This document shows, piece after piece, positions 8,704 through 17,884 of a stretch of DNA of 64,000 bases (within the stretch, counting starts at the first letter, position 1; every line of letters starts with the position of its first letter). Source of the DNA: Alphaproteobacteria bacterium (lineage in GTDB: Bacteria; Pseudomonadota; Alphaproteobacteria; Micropepsales; Micropepsaceae). The translations under genes were made by a program, and so were the position numbers. Under the pieces are notes generated by a model. It worked only from the letters and a program-made list of their open reading frames with translations, had not been told where the DNA came from and made no database searches. The DNA is taken from positions 62,001 to 126,000 of the forward strand of contig CANJLC010000005.1 of the NCBI GenBank assembly GCA_947475445.1, in the 5' to 3' direction.

Positions 8704-10274
8704 TGGATATCGAAGCCAATCGCCGCCGCGTCACCGCGCCGGGCTATCACCCGCCCGAGGAACTGCCCACCATTTCCGGTGACCGGGGCCTGGACCATGA
8801 AGAAAAGCTGATCTTCGAGATTGGCCGCGACGGTGTCACCGGCGTGGACCTGCCGCAAACCCAGATTGCCGCGACGCGGTTGGGCGGCCAGAAACGCAAG
8901 GGCGCCATCGGCTTGCCGGGCCTCAGCGAGCCGGAAGTGATCCGCCATTATGTGCGGCTGTCGCGCAAGAACTACGCCATCGATGCGGGGCTTTATCCGC
9001 TGGGCTCCTGCACCATGAAGCATAATCCGCGGCTGAACGAGAAAATGGCGCGTCTGCCCGGCTTTGGCGATTTGCATCCGCTGGCGCCGCGATCCACCAC
9101 CCAGGGTGCGCTGGAGCTGATATCCGAACTGATGGGCTGGCTCACCACGCTGACCGGCATGCCGGCCGTTGCCATGTCACCCAAGGCGGGCGCGCATGGC
9201 GAATTGTGCGGCCTTCTCGCCATCCGGGCGGCCATCGCCGCCAGAGGCGAAAACCGTCCCCGCATCCTGGTGCCGGAATCGGCCCATGGCACCAATCCCG
9301 CCACCGCTGCCTTTGCCGGCTTTACCGTGGACGAAGTGCCCGCCAAGCCCAATGGGCGCGTGGATGCCGAGGCGCTGAAAGCCAAGCTGGGTCCCGATGT
9401 GGCGGCGATCATGCTGACCAATCCCAACACTTGCGGGCTGTTCGAAGGCGAAGTGATCGAGATCGCCAAGGCGGTGCACGAAGCGGGCGCTTACTTCTAC
9501 TGTGACGGCGCGAATTTCAACGCAATCGCGGGCCGGGTACGGCCGGGCGATCTGGGCATCGACGCCATGCATATCAACCTGCACAAGACCTTCTCGACCC
9601 CGCATGGCGGCGGTGGTCCGGGCGCGGGTCCGGTGGTGCTTTCGGCGGCGCTGGCGCCTTTCGCGCCCTTGCCCCTGCTGGTGGCGGAGGGCGACGGCTT
9701 CAAGCTGGTGGAAGATCGCGACGAACTCCCGGCCGGGGCGCAGCCCTTTGGCCGCATGAGCGCCTTCCATGGCCAGATGGGCATGTTCGTCCGCGCTTTG
9801 TCCTACATGCTGTCCCATGGCCGGGACGGCGTGCGCCAGGCCTCGGAAGATGCGGTACTCTCGGCCAATTACATCCTGGCCTCGCTGAAGGACGTGATGA
9901 GCGCGCCGTTCGGTGACGGTCCCTGCATGCACGAAGCCTTGTTCGATGACAGCTTCCTGGACGGCACGGGCGTGACCACGCTGGATTTCGCCAAGGCGAT
10001 GATCGACGAAGGCTATCACCCCATGACCATGTATTTCCCGCTGGTGGTGCATGGCGCCATGCTGATCGAGCCCACGGAAAGCGAAAGCCGGGAGTCGCTG
10101 GACCGCTTCATCCATGTGCTGCGGGAAATGGCGCTGGAAGCCAAGGCCGGCAAGACCGCCCGCTTCGATGGCGCGCCGCGCCTGGCGCCGCGCCGACGCC
10201 TGGATGAGACGGCAGCAGCCCGCAAGCCGGTGCTGCGCTGGAAACGTCCGGAGCTCCCGCAGGCTGCGGAATAA
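8703..10274 (+). CDS. gcvPB: Glycine dehydrogenase (decarboxylating) subunit 2
   Basis: 523-residue C-terminal half of the split glycine decarboxylase. The PLP-binding lysine is in NLHKTFSTPHGGGGPG. LYPLGSCTMKHNPR and PKAGAHGELCGLLAI are family-specific. Last recognisable member of the riboswitch-controlled operon; its TAA stop abuts the ATG of the AT-rich gene that follows. Confidence 0.96.
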   Translation: MDIEANRRRVTAPGYHPPEELPTISGDRGLDHEEKLIFEIGRDGVTGVDLPQTQIAATRLGGQKRKGAIGLPGLSEPEVIRHYVRLSRKNYAIDAGLYPLGSCTMKHNPRLNEKMARLPGFGDLHPLAPRSTTQGALELISELMGWLTTLTGMPAVAMSPKAGAHGELCGLLAIRAAIAARGENRPRILVPESAHGTNPATAAFAGFTVDEVPAKPNGRVDAEALKAKLGPDVAAIMLTNPNTCGLFEGEVIEIAKAVHEAGAYFYCDGANFNAIAGRVRPGDLGIDAMHINLHKTFSTPHGGGGPGAGPVVLSAALAPFAPLPLLVAEGDGFKLVEDRDELPAGAQPFGRMSAFHGQMGMFVRALSYMLSHGRDGVRQASEDAVLSANYILASLKDVMSAPFGDGPCMHEALFDDSFLDGTGVTTLDFAKAMIDEGYHPMTMYFPLVVHGAMLIEPTESESRESLDRFIHVLREMALEAKAGKTARFDGAPRLAPRRRLDETAAARKPVLRWKRPELPQAAE

Positions 10275-11099
10275 ATGAGTGCAAACCGCGTCGCGACAGC
10301 ATTTTTTGGGATAGTCCTGATCGCGTTAGTCGCGCAATCATCTCAGCTTGCGGCTCAAGAGGATGCCTATGCCGGTGTCCATACCCTTGGCGTAATCTCA
10401 GCATTGGGAAACACGGCCTTCTACCAAAAGCAGGGCATTACCGTTTTTGACACTTATGACAAAAGTTTTGCGTTGGACTGGAATGTTGACGCGAAGGTTT
10501 CACAAGCTCTTTCAACTACGCTTGCGGCTCGGTTCGGTATCAAACCTGCTCCGCCGCTTCCCAGCAAAACGAACGATGCTTTTTTACGGATTGGAATTTT
10601 CGACAGCGGCCCCGACTTCAAAAAGCTATCTGCTTATCTCAAGCAATTGCCATCCGCCGGGGATGTTGATGCTTTTATGGTTGTTCTCCCCGCTAGAATT
10701 AAGGAGGACCTTTATATGGCGCCGCGCACGTTAACGGGCATTGGGCTTTATCGCGAAACAAGCAGGTCGGTTGCCTTAACGAATATCGAAATGTATGCGG
10801 CGTTTGGCATCGTGGTCGTTGAAGCCAGAACTGGGAATGTAATTTCTTGGGGGTATGCAGACGCATTTGGCAATGCACGTCACCGACAAGGATATGTCCG
10901 TTCGAGCTGTCTTGGTTCATGGCCTACGACAGTCGACGACATCTCTTCTGATCAAAAACAGACAATAAATGCGCAGACGGAAAAACTGGTTTTTCGAGGT
11001 GTGGCTGCTGCTTTAAGGGGTATCGGATTGCCCGTTGACCTTGTTCCGAATGAATTACCATCGCAACCTGCTATCATTCAGTGCAGTGAACCGTCTTAA
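10275..11099 (+). CDS. Exported protein of unknown function, AT-rich gene
   Basis: 274 residues. The N-terminus has a hydrophobic segment (FFGIVLIALVAQSS) and a likely signal peptidase site near LAAQED, so it is probably exported to the periplasm. No family is recognised. The middle has alternating predicted strands and helices, and there are two Cys in the C-terminal part (SSCLGSW, IQCSEPS). Base composition is clearly more AT-rich than the flanking genes and codon use is unlike them, suggesting a different history. The ATG follows the gcvPB stop with no gap, so it may be read from the gcv transcript, though no good ribosome-binding site is visible. Confidence 0.75.
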   Translation: MSANRVATAFFGIVLIALVAQSSQLAAQEDAYAGVHTLGVISALGNTAFYQKQGITVFDTYDKSFALDWNVDAKVSQALSTTLAARFGIKPAPPLPSKTNDAFLRIGIFDSGPDFKKLSAYLKQLPSAGDVDAFMVVLPARIKEDLYMAPRTLTGIGLYRETSRSVALTNIEMYAAFGIVVVEARTGNVISWGYADAFGNARHRQGYVRSSCLGSWPTTVDDISSDQKQTINAQTEKLVFRGVAAALRGIGLPVDLVPNELPSQPAIIQCSEPS

Positions 11100-11110
11100 G
11101 CTCTGCCGAA

Positions 11111-11146
11111 AAAAAGAAACCCCGCGGGCGGATCGCCGCGCGGGGT
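11111..11146 (-). terminator. Rho-independent terminator of the pentapeptide-repeat gene
   Basis: On the minus strand a 12-bp GC-rich stem with one bulge (ACCCCGCG...CGCGGGGT, inner GGCG/CGCC) is followed by TTTCTTTTTTTCGG. It lies about 30 bases beyond the pentapeptide gene stop. The same hairpin also lies just after the + strand gene ending at 11099, though with a poor T tract in that direction. Confidence 0.85.
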
Positions 11147-11174
11147 CAGGTCAAGCCCTCAGGGGAAAAGAGAG

Positions 11175-11678
11175 CTAGCTGCAGACGTGAATCTTGAGGC
11201 CCGGCGGCAGCTTGGTCTTGCTGTCGCTGCAGGCGATGTTGAGCTGCGCCTGGGTCAGGCCCTTCACCTTGGACAAGTCGGTGCCCAGGAACGAGGTGAT
11301 GGAGGTCTTGGCGCCCGTCAGGTCGGCGCCGTCTATCTTGGCGCCCGCCAGATTGGCGCCGGAAAGTTCCGTGCCGCGAAAGCTGGCATTGGTGAAATTG
11401 GCGAAGGACATGCACATCAGCGTGGCGTTGGCGCCGTCGAAATTGGCGCCGTGCAGGTCATGGTCCTTGACGCAGGTGTTGGTGAGGTCTGCGCCCTGCA
11501 GGTTGCAGCCGACACAGTCCACGATGGCGGCTTGGATTCTTGCCACCGCGGCCTTGTCATATTTGACGGGCGGTGAAGTCATGGCGACCTTGACAGCGGG
11601 CGCAGCGAAAGCGGCACCGCCGACGACAACCAGGCCGGCAACGAAAAAGCATCTCAGCAGGGGCAGGATCAGGCGCAT
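11175..11678 (-). CDS. Exported pentapeptide-repeat protein
   Basis: 167 residues with a signal peptide (MRLILPLLRCFFVAGLVVVGGAAFAAP). From about residue 50 to 135 there is a run of pentapeptide A(D/N)LxG-type repeats (CNLQGADLTNTCVKDHDLHGANFDGANATL...), which fold as a right-handed quadrilateral beta-helix. The C-terminal part is not repeat-like and has Cys residues that could form disulfides (IACSDS, IHVCS). Pentapeptide proteins include DNA-gyrase mimics, but an exported one is more likely a structural or surface-binding protein. Its role is unknown. It has its own strong terminator. Confidence 0.85.
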   Translation of the reverse strand: MRLILPLLRCFFVAGLVVVGGAAFAAPAVKVAMTSPPVKYDKAAVARIQAAIVDCVGCNLQGADLTNTCVKDHDLHGANFDGANATLMCMSFANFTNASFRGTELSGANLAGAKIDGADLTGAKTSITSFLGTDLSKVKGLTQAQLNIACSDSKTKLPPGLKIHVCS

Positions 11679-11793
11679 GAAGCCAGTGTGGTAGGAAACG
11701 GTTAATATCCGGCAAAAGCTGTTGTGACCCGTTTTGGGATGGGAATTGCGCCGTCAAAGGGGAACAGGGGCGGGGTTCCCGGGTTAGCTTACC

Positions 11794-11973
11794 ATGCCCC
11801 CCGCAAACGATCCGCGCCCGCGTCAGATGCATGCTTTGGCAGCCCAGTTCCGCGGTTTCGCAACCCAGACGCAATGGCTGGCCTATCGCGCCCGCATGCT
11901 CGAGATGGCGAAAGAACTGGATGCCCAGGCAGCGCTGATCGAGCAGCGCAGCAAGCGGGCGGCGGTTTCCTGA
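11794..11973 (+). CDS. Small hypothetical protein (59 aa)
   Basis: An ORF one residue too short for the supplied track: MPPANDPRPRQMHAL..., ending LIEQRSKRAAVS. The composition is sensible for a small helical protein (QTQWLAYRARMLEMAKELDAQAALIEQRS is amphipathic), and third positions are GC-rich like the neighbours. Against it, there is no clear ribosome-binding site. It converges on the KTSC gene with 4 bases between stop codons. It fills an otherwise empty gap, which favours a real gene. Confidence 0.5.
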   Translation: MPPANDPRPRQMHALAAQFRGFATQTQWLAYRARMLEMAKELDAQAALIEQRSKRAAVS

Positions 11974-11977
11974 GCCT

Positions 11978-12181
11978 TCAACTCCTGCGCCGGGGAAAAC
12001 GGCCTTCGATATGCTCGCGAAAAAATGACGCGATGGACTTCGCGAAGATCAGCGAGTCATACACATCCTGCGGTACATTTTCATAGATCACGGTTTCCCC
12101 GCTGTCGCGGAACCGCGCCCGCAGCCGGTGGGCGATTTCGTCATAGGCGATGGCTTCGATGGCGTCTGACTGAAGGTGCAT
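11978..12181 (-). CDS. KTSC domain protein
   Basis: 67-residue protein matching the KTSC domain (named for its association with the C-terminus of lysyl-tRNA synthetases): IEAIAYDEIAHRLRARFRDSGETVIYENVPQDVYDSLIFAKSIASFFREHIEGRF, with the typical Y-x-NVP-x-x-VY and S-x-A-x-FF core. Function is unknown; the domain is often found alone as a small protein. The track starts at a TTG (12223), but that codon lies in the T tract of the nrdJ terminator, so the ATG at 12181 is preferred. No good ribosome-binding site is seen for either. Confidence 0.75.
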   Translation of the reverse strand: MHLQSDAIEAIAYDEIAHRLRARFRDSGETVIYENVPQDVYDSLIFAKSIASFFREHIEGRFPRRRS

Positions 12182-12220
12182 GGCAGTTAATGAAACGGCC
12201 AGGGCGTTGATTTGCTCCCG

Positions 12221-12251
12221 CAAAAGAAAAGGCGTGACCGGTGGTCACGCC
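12221..12251 (-). terminator. Rho-independent terminator of nrdJ
   Basis: On the minus strand GGCGTGACC and GGTCACGCC form a perfect 9-bp stem with a 3-base loop, followed by TTTTCTTTTG. It lies about 28 bases after the nrdJ stop codon. Confidence 0.92.
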
Positions 12252-12278
12252 CTTGCTCATTCCTATCAGGCGGTCCCG

Positions 12279-15200
12279 TCAGGAACAGCCGCTGGTGGAA
12301 CCGCAGGTCGTGCATTTCATGCAGGTGCCGTTGCGCACCAAGGTGAAATTGCCGCAAGCGCCGCAATTGTCGCCTTCAAAGCCCTTCATGCGCGCTTCTG
12401 CGACACGCTTGGCATGGACGTTGCGGGCGCCTTCCTTCGACGACATGGCCGCCGCGATGCTGGCAACCTGGGCCCCCACCGGGTTGGGCTTGATCACCAA
12501 TTCGATCCCGGCACGAATTTCGCTGAGATCCAGCAATTCGCTGTCGGGTTCAACAACCTCTTCCTCGGCATGGAAATGGTCGTGGCTCTCTTCCTCATGG
12601 GCCACCATCTTGGGGGCCGCGCCGCCCTTGACCATGGCGATCTGGCGGCCGCGCAGGTAACCGCTGGAGGCCAGCTTGCTGATCGCGACATCGCTGCCGA
12701 CGCCTTGGCCGGAACTATCACCGCCATGGCCGATATCCTCATCGGAGGGCGGCGTGACATGGGCCAGATCGTTGCGGCCCAGGTAGGACACGCCAAGCTC
12801 GCGGAAAATATAGTCCAGCACGCTGGTGGCATTCTTGATGGAGTCGTTGCCGATCACCAGGCCCGCGGGTTCGAAGCGGGTAAAGGTGAAGGCTTCCACG
12901 AATTCCTCCAGCGGCACGCCATATTGCAGGCCCACCGAGATGGCGATGGCGAAATTGTTCATCAGGCTGCGGAAGGCGGCGCCTTCCTTGTGCATGTCGA
13001 TGAAGATTTCACCCAGCCGCCCGTCTTCATATTCGCCCGTGTGCAGGTAGACCTTGTGGCCGCCGACAATGGCTTTCTGGGTATAGGATTTGCGGCGATG
13101 GGGCAGGCGCTCGCGCTCCGACTTGCGCAGCTTCTCGATCACCTTTTCCACGATGCGCTCGGTCACCACGGGCTGGGAGACGGCGCTCTGGGTTGCCGGG
13201 GCGGCGGCACGCGGCGCTTCCGCCACCACCACATCATCCTCTTCATCCTCGATGGCTGCAAAAATCTGGCTCGCCAGGGGCTGGCTGAGCTTGGAGCCAT
13301 CGCGGTACAGCGCATTGGCCTTGAGACCCAGTTTCCAGGACATCATGTAGGCGTCGCCGCATTCCTTTACGGCCGCGCTGTTGGGCATGTTGATGGTCTT
13401 GGAGATGGCGCCCGAAATGAAGGGCTGCACCGCCGCCATCATGCGGATATGGGCTTCCACGCTCAGCGAGCGCTTGCCGATGCGGCCGCAGGGATTGGCG
13501 CAGTCGAATACCGGCAAATGCGCGTCTTTCAGGTACGGCGCGCCTTCCAGGGTCATGGCGCCGCAGACATAGAGATTGGCGGCGTCAATATCGGCCCTGG
13601 TAAAGCCGATGGCCTTGAGCAGGTCAAAGTCGGCTGCGTCCATCGTGGCCGCATCCAGCTTCAGCACGTCGCGGCAGAATTTGTCGCCCAGCGTCCATTT
13701 GTTGAAGACAAAGCGGATGTCGAAGGCCGATTCCAGCGCCGCCTCGACAGCGCCGATCTGCTCTTCGCCAAAGCCCTTGGCGCGCAGCGCATCCAGGCTC
13801 AAACGCCCGGTGAAGCTTTCCAGCGAACCATAGCCCACGGCATAGGCGACGATGGCATCGGCCTCGGCATCGGTATAGCCCAGGCTGGCCAGCGCTTCGG
13901 GTACGCAGCGATTGATGATCTTGAAATAGCCGCCGCCCGCCAGGGTCTTGAACTTGACCAGGGCAAAGTCCGGCTCCACCCCGGTGGTGTCGCAGTCCAT
14001 CACCAGGCCGATGGTGCCGGTGGGGGCGATGACGCTGGTCTGGGCGTTGCGGAAACCGAATTCCTTGCCCATGGACAGGGCATCGTCCCAGGCGCGCGCC
14101 GCCGCTTCCGCCAGGTCCTTTTGCTTGATGGCGGGAATGTCGAGGGCCACCGGCGCTGTCGCCAGCTTTTCATAGCCGCTGGTTTCGCCTCGCGCCGCGC
14201 GGCGATGGTTGCGGATCACCCTCAGCATGGCGTCCTTGTTGGCGGCATATTCGGGGAAGGGGCCCAGTTCGCCCGCCAGCTCGGCGCTGGTGGAATAGGA
14301 AACGCCCGTCATCAGGGCGGCGATGGCGCCGGCAATGGCGCGGCCTTCGCGGCTGTCATAGGCCGTGCCCGCGCTCATCAGCAATCCGCCGATATTGGCA
14401 TAGCCCAGTCCCAGCGTGCGGTAGTCATAGGACAGCTGCGCGATTTCCTTGGAGGGGAACTGCGCCATCAGCACCGAGATTTCCAGCACGATGGTCCATA
14501 GGCGCGTGGCATGTTCGAAGCCCGCAACATCAAAGGTCTTGATGCCTTCGCCCTTGCGGAACGCCATCAGGTTCAGCGAAGCCAGGTTGCAGGCCGTGTC
14601 GTCCAGGAACATGTATTCGCTGCACGGGTTGGAGGCGCGGATTTCGCCGCCCGCCGGGCAGGTATGCCAGTCATTGATCGAGGTGTGGAACTGGATGCCC
14701 GGATCGGCGCTGGCCCAGGCGGCGTAGGAAATCTTGTCCCACAATTCGCGCGCCGGCAGGGTCTTGGCGATCTTGCCCGACCCGCGATTGGTCAGGTTCC
14801 AGGGGCGGTCTTCCGCCACCGCCGCCAGGAAGTCATCGGTCACGCGCACGGTGTTGTTGGAATTCTGGCCGGAAACCGAACTATAGGCTTCCGAATCCCA
14901 GTCCGTGTCATAGGTCTTGAAGTCGATGTCCTTGAAGCCCTGGCGCGCGAAGGAAATCACTCGCTCGATGTAATTGTCGGGGATCATGGATTTGCGCGCG
15001 GCCTTGATCTCGCGGCGCAGGGCCGGATTCTTGGCCGGATCGAAGCAGTCGCCGCCCGAGCCTTCGCAATTGACGCAGGCCTTGAGCACGGCCTTGAGGT
15101 GACGCTCGGCCAGCTTGGAGCCGGCAACCATTGCCGCCACCTTCTGTTCCTCGATCACTTTCCATTCGATGAAGTCTTCGACATCGGGATGGTCCACATC

Positions 15201-16022
15201 CACGATCACCATCTTGGCGGCACGGCGCGTGGTGCCGCCCGACTTGATGGCGCCGGCGGCGCGGTCGCCGATTTTCAGGAAGCTCATCAGCCCGGACGAA
15301 GCGCCGCCGCCCGAAAGCTTTTCATCGGCGCTGCGCAGGGTGGAGAAATTGGTGCCGGTGCCGCTGCCATATTTGAACAGCCGCGCTTCGCGGGTCCAAA
15401 GGTCCATGATGCCACCTTCATTGACCAGATCGTCCTTGACGCTCTGGATGAAGCAGGCATGCGGTTGGGGATGTTCATAGGCGCTGGTGGATTTGGTCAG
15501 CCGCCCGGTCTTGAAGTCGACATAGTAATGGCCCTGGCCGGGGCCATCGACCCCATAGGCCCAGTGCAGGCCGGTGTTGAACCATTGCGGCGAGTTGGGC
15601 GCGCATTTCTGCGACGCCAGCATGTGGCAAAGCTCATCATAAAAGGCCTTGGCGTCGGTTTCGGAATCGAAATAGCCGCCCTTCCAGCCCCAATAGGCCC
15701 AGGTGCCGGCCAACCGGTCGAAAACCTGCTTGGCGGAATGTTCGCCGCTGGTGTCGCCGCTGGCCGCCGTCTTGCGCCAGAGGAATTCCGGCACGCCTTC
15801 TTCCGGCACCGGCTTGAGAACCTTGGGCACGCCCGCCTTGCGGAAATACTTCTGGGCCAGCACGTCACAGGCCACCTGGCTCCAGCTCTCGGGAACCTCG
15901 ATGCCATCCTGGTGGAAGACAATCGAACCGTCAGGGTTTCGGATCTCGCTGACCGACTGGCGGAAAGCGATGCCTTCGTATGGCGAATGATCCTCGACCG
16001 TGAAATGACGGTTGATGCGCAT
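12279..16022 (-). CDS. nrdJ: Vitamin B12-dependent ribonucleoside-diphosphate reductase (class II)
   Basis: 1247-residue class II ribonucleotide reductase, which makes deoxyribonucleotides with adenosylcobalamin and needs no oxygen. The catalytic NxCxE motif is present ([13 protein letters not shown]). [16 protein letters not shown] and [20 protein letters not shown] are family signatures. The C-terminus carries a zinc/thiol cluster, [29 protein letters not shown], used in re-reduction of the active site. The ORF extends 23 codons further up, but [18 protein letters not shown] matches the family start. It has its own terminator and a long upstream region with repeated sites. Confidence 0.96.
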   Translation of the reverse strand: MRINRHFTVEDHSPYEGIAFRQSVSEIRNPDGSIVFHQDGIEVPESWSQVACDVLAQKYFRKAGVPKVLKPVPEEGVPEFLWRKTAASGDTSGEHSAKQVFDRLAGTWAYWGWKGGYFDSETDAKAFYDELCHMLASQKCAPNSPQWFNTGLHWAYGVDGPGQGHYYVDFKTGRLTKSTSAYEHPQPHACFIQSVKDDLVNEGGIMDLWTREARLFKYGSGTGTNFSTLRSADEKLSGGGASSGLMSFLKIGDRAAGAIKSGGTTRRAAKMVIVDVDHPDVEDFIEWKVIEEQKVAAMVAGSKLAERHLKAVLKACVNCEGSGGDCFDPAKNPALRREIKAARKSMIPDNYIERVISFARQGFKDIDFKTYDTDWDSEAYSSVSGQNSNNTVRVTDDFLAAVAEDRPWNLTNRGSGKIAKTLPARELWDKISYAAWASADPGIQFHTSINDWHTCPAGGEIRASNPCSEYMFLDDTACNLASLNLMAFRKGEGIKTFDVAGFEHATRLWTIVLEISVLMAQFPSKEIAQLSYDYRTLGLGYANIGGLLMSAGTAYDSREGRAIAGAIAALMTGVSYSTSAELAGELGPFPEYAANKDAMLRVIRNHRRAARGETSGYEKLATAPVALDIPAIKQKDLAEAAARAWDDALSMGKEFGFRNAQTSVIAPTGTIGLVMDCDTTGVEPDFALVKFKTLAGGGYFKIINRCVPEALASLGYTDAEADAIVAYAVGYGSLESFTGRLSLDALRAKGFGEEQIGAVEAALESAFDIRFVFNKWTLGDKFCRDVLKLDAATMDAADFDLLKAIGFTRADIDAANLYVCGAMTLEGAPYLKDAHLPVFDCANPCGRIGKRSLSVEAHIRMMAAVQPFISGAISKTINMPNSAAVKECGDAYMMSWKLGLKANALYRDGSKLSQPLASQIFAAIEDEEDDVVVAEAPRAAAPATQSAVSQPVVTERIVEKVIEKLRKSERERLPHRRKSYTQKAIVGGHKVYLHTGEYEDGRLGEIFIDMHKEGAAFRSLMNNFAIAISVGLQYGVPLEEFVEAFTFTRFEPAGLVIGNDSIKNATSVLDYIFRELGVSYLGRNDLAHVTPPSDEDIGHGGDSSGQGVGSDVAISKLASSGYLRGRQIAMVKGGAAPKMVAHEEESHDHFHAEEEVVEPDSELLDLSEIRAGIELVIKPNPVGAQVASIAAAMSSKEGARNVHAKRVAEARMKGFEGDNCGACGNFTLVRNGTCMKCTTCGSTSGCS

Positions 16023-16448
16023 GGCGAATACCCCAAAAAAGCGATGTTGGACGGCCCCAGCCCCGTTCCCGGGACACCGTTTCGGGGACAAAAAGGCATC
16101 CGCCGGGAAGGGTTATTCCCGAAGGTGGGCTGCCTGGGGTCGCCAGATTTGGTGTCACAGGAGGTGACTGGCCCTAAATCTGTACCAGTCCGGGGCGAGC
16201 ATCAAGCCAAAAGTGGTAAACGAAACCTTACCCACCAGATGTGGTAGGCCAAATTTTGGCCGAAAAGCCGCGAGTCAAGCGGGCGGCTCAACCGCGGGCA
16301 AAAATATTTTCGCAGCCGATTTCATCACAGTGTCACGGACGGCTTTGGGAGCTTTGGGGATAAGTCAAAAGACCCGACTCTGGCGCAATGCAGCATTGGC
16401 GTTGGGGACCCGCACCCGTATATTCGCGCGAATCCCAAAGGCCCGGCC
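16023..16448. other. Regulatory region between nrdJ and the NDUFA12 operon
   Basis: 426 bases with no convincing gene. It must hold the divergent promoters for nrdJ (minus) and the NDUFA12-mlaD-DUF2155 unit (plus). Visible items are three copies of a 12-base site (annotated separately), a GTCAC-AGGAG-GTGAC hairpin near 16153-16168, and CAATGC-A-GCATTG at 16386-16398 in front of the plus-strand genes. I looked for a cobalamin riboswitch core and did not find one. Confidence 0.6.
16142..16245. promoter_or_regulatory. Three repeated operator-like sites upstream of nrdJ
   Basis: Related 12-mers are read on the plus strand at 16142 (GCCAGATTTGGT), 16206 (GCCAAAAGTGGT) and 16234 (ACCAGATGTGGT), consensus RCCARAWKTGGT. 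Each is roughly self-complementary (ACCA...TGGT). Start spacings are 64 and 28 bases. Upstream of a ribonucleotide reductase the natural candidate regulator is NrdR, but the match to the known NrdR box is only partial, so the assignment is a guess. Confidence 0.35.
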
Positions 16449-16829
16449 ATGTCGCTTTTCAAGATGATCTTTTCCTGGTGGAACTCCGCCACCTGGGGAA
16501 CGCTGCTGACAATCAAGCTCAATGGTGCCGAAGTGGGCACTGACGAGTTCGGCAATCGCTATTACCAGAACAAGGATGCAACGCGGCGCTGGGTCACCTA
16601 CAACGGCACGGTGGAAGCCTCGCGCGTGCCGCCTGACTGGCATGGCTGGCTGCATCACACCTATGCCGAGCCGCCCACCAAGGTGCCGTTCAAGACCAAG
16701 ACCTGGGAAGCCGGTCACCAGCCCAATCTCACCGGTACGCAAGGCGCCTATCGCCCGGAAGGGTCCTTGCAGAAAAGCGGCCAGCGTCCGCCCGCCACGG
16801 GCGATTACCAGGCCTGGAGACCCGAATGA
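16449..16829 (+). CDS. NADH:ubiquinone oxidoreductase accessory subunit, NDUFA12 family
   Basis: 126-residue homologue of the mitochondrial complex I accessory subunit NDUFA12 (B17.2). Recognisable stretches are TWGTLLTIKLNGAEVGTDEFGNRYYQ and RRWVTYNGTVEASRVPPDWHGWLHHTYAEPPT. In Alphaproteobacteria it is a peripheral complex I subunit on the cytoplasmic side. Its stop overlaps mlaD by 4 bases, placing it in a conserved NDUFA12-mlaD-DUF2155 set near aat and accBC. The C-terminal tail is Pro/Gly-rich and probably flexible. Confidence 0.94.
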   Translation: MSLFKMIFSWWNSATWGTLLTIKLNGAEVGTDEFGNRYYQNKDATRRWVTYNGTVEASRVPPDWHGWLHHTYAEPPTKVPFKTKTWEAGHQPNLTGTQGAYRPEGSLQKSGQRPPATGDYQAWRPE

Positions 16830-17347
16830 GCGCGTCCGGCAAGACCCTCGGCCAGAACAACGTCGCGGAAGTCCTGATCGGCGCCATCGTGATCGCGGTG
16901 GCGGTGGTCTTCCTGGCGTTCGCCTATATGCGCACAGGCTCGGGCAGCCTGTCGGGCTATGAAATCCAGGCCAGGCTGGCCAAGGTGGACGGGCTGGGCA
17001 TCGGCACCGACGTGCGCATTTCCGGCATCAAGGTCGGCAGCATTTCCGACCTGACGCTTGATCCGACCAATTATCTGGTCACCGTGCACATGAACATCCG
17101 CGACGACATCAAGATACCCACCGATTCCTCGGTGCTGGTGACTTCGTCGGGCATCCTGGGCAGTTCCTATCTTTCGATTACCCCGGGCGGCGACGAAAAG
17201 GTGCTTGGCGACGGCGGCATGATCACCAACGCACAAGGCTCGGTGGATTTGATGGGCCTGGTGGGCCGTTTCATGGGCGGCGGTCCGCAAGGCGGATCGG
17301 GTGGTCAGACCGCGCCCAAGCCGCAGGAAGCACCGCCGTCCCCATGA
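16826..17347 (+). CDS. mlaD: MlaD family phospholipid-transport protein
   Basis: 173 residues: one N-terminal membrane anchor (EVLIGAIVIAVAVVFLAFAYM) and a single MCE domain (YEIQARLAKVDGLGIGTDVRISGIKVGSISDLTL). This is the periplasmic ring component of the Mla pathway that keeps phospholipids out of the outer leaflet. The stretch SSGILGSSYLSITPGG is typical. The C-terminus after ~150 is Gly/Pro-rich. The mlaF/mlaE partners are not in this window. Overlaps both neighbours by 4 bases. Confidence 0.92.
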   Translation: MSASGKTLGQNNVAEVLIGAIVIAVAVVFLAFAYMRTGSGSLSGYEIQARLAKVDGLGIGTDVRISGIKVGSISDLTLDPTNYLVTVHMNIRDDIKIPTDSSVLVTSSGILGSSYLSITPGGDEKVLGDGGMITNAQGSVDLMGLVGRFMGGGPQGGSGGQTAPKPQEAPPSP

Positions 17348-17883
17348 AGCTGGGATTGGCCGCCGCCTTGCTGCTGGCCAGTGCTGCTGCCGCCTTCGGG
17401 CAGGGCGCGGCAAAGCCGGCGAATGTTCCGCCGCCCGCAGACCTGCCGCCGGGCGTGACGTTGCCCGTGCAGACCGGCCAGACGCTGATCTTGCGCGGCC
17501 TCGACAAGATCACCGGCCGCCCCACCAACATCGTGGCGCCTATCGGCAAGCCGGTGCGTTTCGCCACGCTCACCATCACGGCCCGCTATTGCTATTCCAC
17601 GCCGCAAAGCGAAACGCCGGAAACCGCCGCCTTTGTGCAGATCCAGGACCATCGCCCCGACCAGAATGAGCGGCGGGTCTTTTCCGGCTGGATGTACGCG
17701 TCCAGCCCCGGCCTCAATGCCATGGAGCATCCGCTCTATGACGTGTGGGTGATTACCTGCAATTCCAGCGCGCCGCCGCCGGGCGCGGCGCTCTCCACCG
17801 CGCCGGTCAAGGTCGGCTCACCGGATTCCTCCGACAGGCAGCAGGGTGAAGACGAAGCCCTGCCGGCAGAAGCAGGCAAGTAG
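17344..17883 (+). CDS. DUF2155 domain protein
   Basis: 179-residue exported protein with a signal peptide (MKLGLAAALLLASAAAAFGQ). The DUF2155 domain covers about residues 48-140: LRGLDKITGRPTNIVAPIGKPVRFATLTITARYCYSTPQSETPETAAFVQI, then VFSGWMYASSPGLNAMEHPLYDVWVITC. Two Cys (ARYC and VITC) could pair. Conserved in Alphaproteobacteria beside accBC, aat and NDUFA12 genes; biochemical role unknown. Ends convergently one base from aat. Confidence 0.92.
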   Translation: MKLGLAAALLLASAAAAFGQGAAKPANVPPPADLPPGVTLPVQTGQTLILRGLDKITGRPTNIVAPIGKPVRFATLTITARYCYSTPQSETPETAAFVQIQDHRPDQNERRVFSGWMYASSPGLNAMEHPLYDVWVITCNSSAPPPGAALSTAPVKVGSPDSSDRQQGEDEALPAEAGK

Positions 17884-17884
17884 C

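Noticed and set aside
12180-14501. 773-residue plus-strand ORF opposite nrdJ
   Set aside because: Shadow of the GC-rich nrdJ frame; composition is His/Gly/Ala-rich with no domain, and nrdJ on the other strand is unmistakable.
16023-16250. Possible cobalamin riboswitch ahead of the B12-dependent nrdJ
   Set aside because: Conserved B12-box and core sequences could not be found on the minus strand; a covariance search would settle it.
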